From contig NZ_BBJF01000019.1 in the NCBI RefSeq assembly GCF_000739735.1, positions 1 to 64,000 of the forward strand: a stretch of 64,000 nucleotides of DNA, read 5' to 3'. This document shows, one piece after another, positions 60,027 through 64,000 of this stretch (position 1 is its first letter; the number at the start of each line of letters is the position of its first letter). The position numbers and the translations under genes were made by a program. This stretch comes from Paraburkholderia ginsengisoli NBRC 100965. Lineage in GTDB: Bacteria; Pseudomonadota; Gammaproteobacteria; Burkholderiales; Burkholderiaceae. Below the pieces are notes generated by a model. It was not told the origin of the DNA. It saw only the letters and a list, made by a program, of their open reading frames with translations, and searched no databases.

Positions 60027-60734
60027 TCACGCCGGCTCCATTCCATTTCCGGACTTGACGCCATCGGCCTCGCGCGAGGTCAGAAACGCCAGCAGCGCCT
60101 GCGCGGCTTCGCGCTGATTCGACAGCGTGCAGATCGCGGCCGCAAAGACCGTCATCGACTGCGCCTCGGGCGGCAGCGCACCGATCACATCGATGCCCGG
60201 CAAATGGATCAGTTCGCTCAGTTGCTGGAAACCCAGTGCGACGTCGCCGCGTGCGACCAGTGCGCCGACCGGCACACCGGGCGGCGCCTGCACGATCCGT
60301 GACGCGATCGTTTCCGCGATGCCCCAACGCTCGAACAGGCGGGTCAGATGCGTGCCGCTAGGACCGGTCGAATAGCCAATGCTACGCGCGCCGAGGACCG
60401 CATCGCGCAGCGCCGCTTCGGTCCTGACGTCAGGATGCGGTTGCCCCGCAGCGACGGCCATGGCAATGCCCGAGCGCGCGAGCGCGACCCGGCTGGCCGG
60501 ATCGACGCAACCGGCAGCGGCCAGGCGATCGAGCGCGTCCGCAGCCAGCACGACGATATCGAATGCTTCGCCATCCTGAATGCGCCGAGCCGCATCAACG
60601 CCGCCGACCGACTCGATCGCGACCGGTTGTCCCGACAAACGCTCGTAGGTCGCGGCGAGTTCGGCCAGCACCTGGCGCGTGGCCATCGACGAAATGCCGG
60701 TGATCGGCGTGCGCACGGTGTGACCGCTGACCAT
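60027..60734 (-). CDS. ModA-like binding protein without signal peptide
   Basis: A 235-residue type II periplasmic-binding-fold protein related to molybdate/tungstate-binding ModA (ATRQVLAELAATYERLSG, then GEAFDIVVLAADALDRLAAAG and ALLAFLTSREADG at the end). ModA proteins are normally exported, but here the chain starts MVSGHTVRTPITGISSMATR with no hydrophobic leader, and no longer in-frame start restores one. It lies 14 bases after ligK in the same operon. A cytoplasmic ligand-binding role in the 4,5-cleavage pathway is possible; no ABC permease gene is present. Function unknown. Confidence 0.75.
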   Translation of the reverse strand: MVSGHTVRTPITGISSMATRQVLAELAATYERLSGQPVAIESVGGVDAARRIQDGEAFDIVVLAADALDRLAAAGCVDPASRVALARSGIAMAVAAGQPHPDVRTEAALRDAVLGARSIGYSTGPSGTHLTRLFERWGIAETIASRIVQAPPGVPVGALVARGDVALGFQQLSELIHLPGIDVIGALPPEAQSMTVFAAAICTLSNQREAAQALLAFLTSREADGVKSGNGMEPA

Positions 60735-60748
60735 GTTCGCCGCCCTCT

Positions 60749-61432
60749 TCAGTCTTTGTAGCGGAGTCCGGCCTGTTCCAGCGGCCCGCGCATGTTGTAC
60801 ATATCCAGGCCCAGCACGCCGGTCGCCAGCTTCGCGCGCTTTTCGCCTTCGTTCGCTTCGCGTGCGGCCGCTTTTTCGAGCACCGCTTGCGCTGCCGCCG
60901 CCGGCACCACGACAACGCCATCGTCATCCGCGACGACGACATCGCCCGGCGTAACCAACGCGCCCGCGCACACCACGGGGATGTTCACCGAACCGAGCGT
61001 CGCCTTGACCGTGCCCTTCGCGGAGATCGCCTTGCTCCACACCGGGAAGTTCATCTCCGTGAGCACACTCACGTCGCGCACGCCGGCGTCGATGATCAAT
61101 GCGTGAGCGCCGCGCGCTTTAAAGCTCGTCGCCAGCAGGTCGCCGAAATAGCCATCGGTGCAATCGGCAGTGACCCCCGCCACGACCACGTCGCCGGGGC
61201 GGATCTGCTCGGCCGCCACGTGCAGCATCCAGTTGTCGCCCGGTTGCAGCAGCACGGTGACCGCCGTGCCGCTCGCGCGCGCGCCGACGTAGATCGGACG
61301 CATGTACGGCTTCAGCAGACCCGTGCGCCCCATCGCCTCGTGCACGGTCGCCGAGCCGAGCGCACCGAGTTTTGCGGCGACGTCGGCGTTGGCGCGCTGG
61401 ATGTTGCGATAGACGACTCCAAGTTCATACAT
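60749..61432 (-). CDS. ligK: 4-carboxy-4-hydroxy-2-oxoadipate aldolase
   Basis: A 227-residue class II pyruvate aldolase of the RraA fold (LigK/GalC/PmdF). It splits 4-carboxy-4-hydroxy-2-oxoadipate to pyruvate and oxaloacetate and needs a divalent metal. Typical segments are ATVHEAMGRTGLLKPYMRPIY, LQPGDNWMLHVAAEQIRPGDVVV and the active-site IDAGVRDVSVLTEMNFPVW (Arg-Asp pair, about 122-123). Length and sequence match characterised Sphingomonas LigK closely. It starts two bases after the ligJ stop, in the order permease, ligJ, ligK. Confidence 0.93.
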   Translation of the reverse strand: MYELGVVYRNIQRANADVAAKLGALGSATVHEAMGRTGLLKPYMRPIYVGARASGTAVTVLLQPGDNWMLHVAAEQIRPGDVVVAGVTADCTDGYFGDLLATSFKARGAHALIIDAGVRDVSVLTEMNFPVWSKAISAKGTVKATLGSVNIPVVCAGALVTPGDVVVADDDGVVVVPAAAAQAVLEKAAAREANEGEKRAKLATGVLGLDMYNMRGPLEQAGLRYKD

Positions 61433-61434
61433 GA

Positions 61435-62460
61435 TTACCGCCCCTTCGATTTAAGCAATGCGCCCAGACGCGGATAGACACGCCGCGCATTTCCTTCGTA
61501 GATCTTCTGACGTTCTTCGGCATCGACGTGCGCTGCTTCGATATAGCGCTTCGTGTCGTCGAAATAGTGGCCGGTCTCCGGATCGATGCCACGGACCGCG
61601 CCAATCATTTCGCTCGCGAACAGAATGTTGTCGACCGGGATCACGCGCGTCAGCAAATCGATACCCGGCTGATGATAGACGCACGTGTCGAAGAAGATGT
61701 TGTTGAGCAGATGGTCCTTCAGCAACGGCTTTTTCAATTCCTGCGCGAGTCCGCGGAAACGTCCCCAGTGATACGGCACCGCGCCGCCGCCATGCGGAAT
61801 CACGAAGCGCAGCGTCGGGAAATCGCGGAACAGGTCCGACGTCAGGCACTGCATGAACGCGGTCGTATCCGCATTCAGGTAATGCGAGCCGGTGGTGTGG
61901 AAGCACGCGTTGCAGCTCGTGCTCACATGCACCATCGCCGGAATGTCGTACTCGACCATCTTCTCGTAGATCGGATACCAGTAGCGATCGGACAGCGGCG
62001 GGCTGGTCCAGTGACCGCCCGACGGGTCGGGGTTCAGATTGATCGCCACGTTGCCGTACTGTTCGACACACTTGACCAGTTCCGGAATGCATGTTGCGGT
62101 GTCCACGCCGGGACTTTGCGGCAGCATCGCGGCCGGCACGAAACTGTCGGGGAACAACTGGCTCACCCGGTAGCACAGCTCGTTGCAAATAGCGGCCCAC
62201 GTGCTGGAGATTTGCGCGTCGCCAATGTGATGCGCCATGAAGCTCGCGCGCGGACTGAAGATCGTCAGATCGAGGCCGCGCTCGCGCATCAACTTCAATT
62301 GATTACTTTCGATCGATTCGCGCAGTTCGTCGTCGCTGATCTGCAATTCCGACGCCTTCGGCATCTCCGACGGATTCTTGATGCCCGCGATCTGGCGGTT
62401 GCGCCACGACTCCAACGCTTTCGGCGCGGTAGTGTAGTGGCCGTGAATGTCGATAATCAC
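61435..62460 (-). CDS. ligJ: 4-oxalomesaconate hydratase
   Basis: A 341-residue amidohydrolase-family hydratase (LigJ/PmdE) of the protocatechuate and gallate 4,5-cleavage pathways. It adds water to 4-oxalomesaconate to give the substrate of LigK. The zinc-binding DIHGHY (3-8), LNPDPSGGHW, MVHVSTSCNACFH, IPHGGGAVPYHWGR and ILFASEMIGAVRGID are all present, and the length equals that of Sphingomonas LigJ, which it resembles along its entire length from memory. Next to ligK (two bases) and an AAHS permease. Confidence 0.93.
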   Translation of the reverse strand: MIIDIHGHYTTAPKALESWRNRQIAGIKNPSEMPKASELQISDDELRESIESNQLKLMRERGLDLTIFSPRASFMAHHIGDAQISSTWAAICNELCYRVSQLFPDSFVPAAMLPQSPGVDTATCIPELVKCVEQYGNVAINLNPDPSGGHWTSPPLSDRYWYPIYEKMVEYDIPAMVHVSTSCNACFHTTGSHYLNADTTAFMQCLTSDLFRDFPTLRFVIPHGGGAVPYHWGRFRGLAQELKKPLLKDHLLNNIFFDTCVYHQPGIDLLTRVIPVDNILFASEMIGAVRGIDPETGHYFDDTKRYIEAAHVDAEERQKIYEGNARRVYPRLGALLKSKGR

Positions 62461-62586
62461 GGTCTCTCCTCAGAAAATGATTTGACCAGCGACGCGTTGC
62501 GATACGACTCGCGCGCGCCGCGTTCCTGCTCGAGCGGCTGCGTGTGCCGCTCTCTGCGCATATCAATGTGCAGCTCGATATGCAGC

Positions 62587-63948
62587 TCAATGCGCCGCAT
62601 TGGCGCTGACCGTCGCCTCACCCGCGCTCACGCGCTGACTCACGAGAATAGCAATCGCAGCCAGTGTAGCGGGGATCGCCAGCATCGCGAGGATCGCGCC
62701 GAACTGCCAGCCGAAGCCGAGCAGCGCGCCGCCGATTGCCGAACCGAAGATGCTGCCGAAGCGGCCCATGCCGAGCATCCAGCTCACACCGGTCGCACGC
62801 GCCACCGTCGGATAACGGCCAGGCGCATACGCGTTCAGACCGGTTTGCGCGCCGCTCATGCAGAAGCCCGCGGCAAACACCAGCAAGGCCAGCGACGACG
62901 ACAACGCGCCGATATAACCCAATGCGAGCACGCACAGACCGCCGCCCAAATAGGCCGCGCTGATCACCGGCGCGGGGCGGACCTTGTCCATCACCCAGCC
63001 GACCAGCACTGCGCCGACTGTGCCGCCAATCTGGAACATCGCGGTAATGTTGGCGGCCGCGGTGACCGTCAGGCCGGCGTCTTTCATCAGCGTCGGCAGC
63101 CAGCCGGTCAGCAGATAGATCACGAGCAGGCCCATGAAATACGTGACCCACAGCGCGAGCGTCATCGAGCCATAGCCTTGCGAGAAGAGCACGCCGATCG
63201 GCTTGCGCGTCGGCAGTGGCGGTTCGCTGGAGACGAACACTTCGTCGCCGGCAAAGCGCGCGCCGCACACGCGGCCGAGCACCGCGCCGATACGCTTGGG
63301 CGATGCGCCACGCACGGCCAGCAAACGGGCCGATTCAGGCAGCAGCCAGATCTGGAACGGGATCAACAGCAACGGCAGCGCGCCGCCGAAGATCAGCACC
63401 GAGCGCCAGCCATGAACCGGAATCAGCCAGCCGGCAGCAAAGCCGATCAGCGCCGAACCGAGGTTGAAGCCGGTGAACATGATGGTGATCAGCAATGCGC
63501 GTTTGCGCTGCGGCGCGTACTCGGACAACAGCGTCGTCGAGTTGGGCATCGCGGCGCCCAGGCCGATACCGGTCAGCAAGCGCAGCACGGCCATCGCGGT
63601 CGGCGTCTGCGTGAAGGCGGTCGCAATCGTGAACACGCCGAAGAGGAAGACCGACGTAATCAGCACCCACTTGCGTCCGATGCGGTCCGACGCCGGTCCC
63701 GCCGTCAGCGCGCCGATCACCAGACCGATCGGCGCCGCGCTCATCACGAGGCCGAACGCGGGCCGCGAAATGCCCCAGTCGTGAATGATGGAAGGCGCGA
63801 CGAAGCCCATGATGGCGACGTCCATGCCGTCGGCCGTCACGATCAGGAAGCACAGCGCCACCAGCAGCCACTGATAGGCCGAGATCGACCGTTCGTCGAT
63901 GAACGCCTTGATATCAATTCTCTTACCGCTCGTCATTCCACTTGTCAT
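62587..63948 (-). CDS. MFS aromatic-acid:H+ symporter, gallate/protocatechuate type
   Basis: A 453-residue AAHS-family permease with 12 membrane segments: helix-1 motif ADGMDVAIMGFVAPSI, loop 2-3 GPASDRIGRKWVL, and GIGLGAAMPNSTTLLSEYAP. The ATG at 63948 has AGGAG seven bases upstream; a second ATG lies four codons inside. As first gene of the operon with ligJ and ligK it most likely imports protocatechuate or gallate (PcaK/GalT/PmdK role). Its promoter lies at the right edge; the dioxygenase and other pathway genes are not in the window. Confidence 0.9.
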   Translation of the reverse strand: MTSGMTSGKRIDIKAFIDERSISAYQWLLVALCFLIVTADGMDVAIMGFVAPSIIHDWGISRPAFGLVMSAAPIGLVIGALTAGPASDRIGRKWVLITSVFLFGVFTIATAFTQTPTAMAVLRLLTGIGLGAAMPNSTTLLSEYAPQRKRALLITIMFTGFNLGSALIGFAAGWLIPVHGWRSVLIFGGALPLLLIPFQIWLLPESARLLAVRGASPKRIGAVLGRVCGARFAGDEVFVSSEPPLPTRKPIGVLFSQGYGSMTLALWVTYFMGLLVIYLLTGWLPTLMKDAGLTVTAAANITAMFQIGGTVGAVLVGWVMDKVRPAPVISAAYLGGGLCVLALGYIGALSSSLALLVFAAGFCMSGAQTGLNAYAPGRYPTVARATGVSWMLGMGRFGSIFGSAIGGALLGFGWQFGAILAMLAIPATLAAIAILVSQRVSAGEATVSANAAH

Positions 63949-64000
63949 CAGATTTCTCCTGTCTCCTTTACTGGTTTTATCGCGCGGCCGAAGCTCGTAG

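Noticed and set aside
62566..62589. Two imperfect 12-base copies (ATGTGCAGCTCG / ATATGCAGCTCA) at the end of the right-hand permease gene
   Set aside because: Short, imperfect and overlapping the stop codon; likely chance or a trivial duplication with no visible consequence.
1..64000. Search by eye for tRNA or rRNA genes, CRISPR arrays, insertion sequences and prophage genes
   Set aside because: None found: no CCA-ended cloverleaf, no regularly spaced repeats and no transposase or integrase motifs. A covariance-model scan would be decisive and was not possible.

Overview
The window is high-GC DNA (AT-richer only around the polysaccharide genes) with gene content, codon use and protein style typical of Burkholderiaceae, most likely Paraburkholderia: many LysR regulators each paired with a major-facilitator (MFS) permease, sigma-54 propionate-type control, a TRAP carrier and protocatechuate 4,5-cleavage enzymes. 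No rRNA, tRNA, CRISPR array or insertion sequence was seen. It reads as a catabolic and accessory stretch of a secondary replicon.

Layout. 1-2255: a divergent prp-type locus. PrpR (plus strand) faces the first codons of a minus-strand gene that has a textbook sigma-54 promoter and phased upstream half-sites. 2481-5400: tartrate dehydrogenase and an aromatic-acid MFS symporter, closed by a strong terminator. 6015-14955: a galactan operon (ABC ATPase, binding protein, two permeases, GH42 beta-galactosidase, GH53 galactanase) divergent from a LacI regulator, with two matching LacI-type operators between them. 14956-20423: LysR-controlled operon for an unknown sugar acid (MFS, rhamnonate-dehydratase-like enzyme, PdxA2-like dehydrogenase, HAD hydrolase). 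20432-26599: MFS / LysR / MFS / LigJ-like hydratase / RraA-type aldolase / small Cys-rich protein. 26617-28090: MDR oxidoreductase beside a deletion remnant of an AraC regulator.

28090-38111: a LysR gene divergent from a catabolic run of split transketolase (two genes), SDR, TRAP binding protein, fused TRAP membrane protein, a second single-chain transketolase and a D-2-hydroxyacid dehydrogenase. 38182-40720: SDR with a divergent TetR, then three small conserved-looking genes. 40836-58969: a Psl/Wzx-type exopolysaccharide region (polyprenyl-phosphate sugar transferase, ManC, PAP2 phosphatase, two GT4 and one GT2 glycosyltransferases, flippase, GH39/PslG-like hydrolase, tyrosine autokinase), followed by a GlxA/AraC regulator, a TupA-like ATP-grasp protein and a lipoprotein glycosidase with a duplicated N-terminal module. 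60027-63948: AAHS permease, LigJ, LigK and a ModA-like protein, i.e. the lower part of the protocatechuate/gallate 4,5-cleavage route.

The genes fall into self-contained import-plus-degradation modules, each with its own regulator. Two points stand out. The transketolase cluster carries two different transketolases beside a TRAP importer and no sugar kinase. The window also holds two separate oxalomesaconate hydratase/aldolase pairs.
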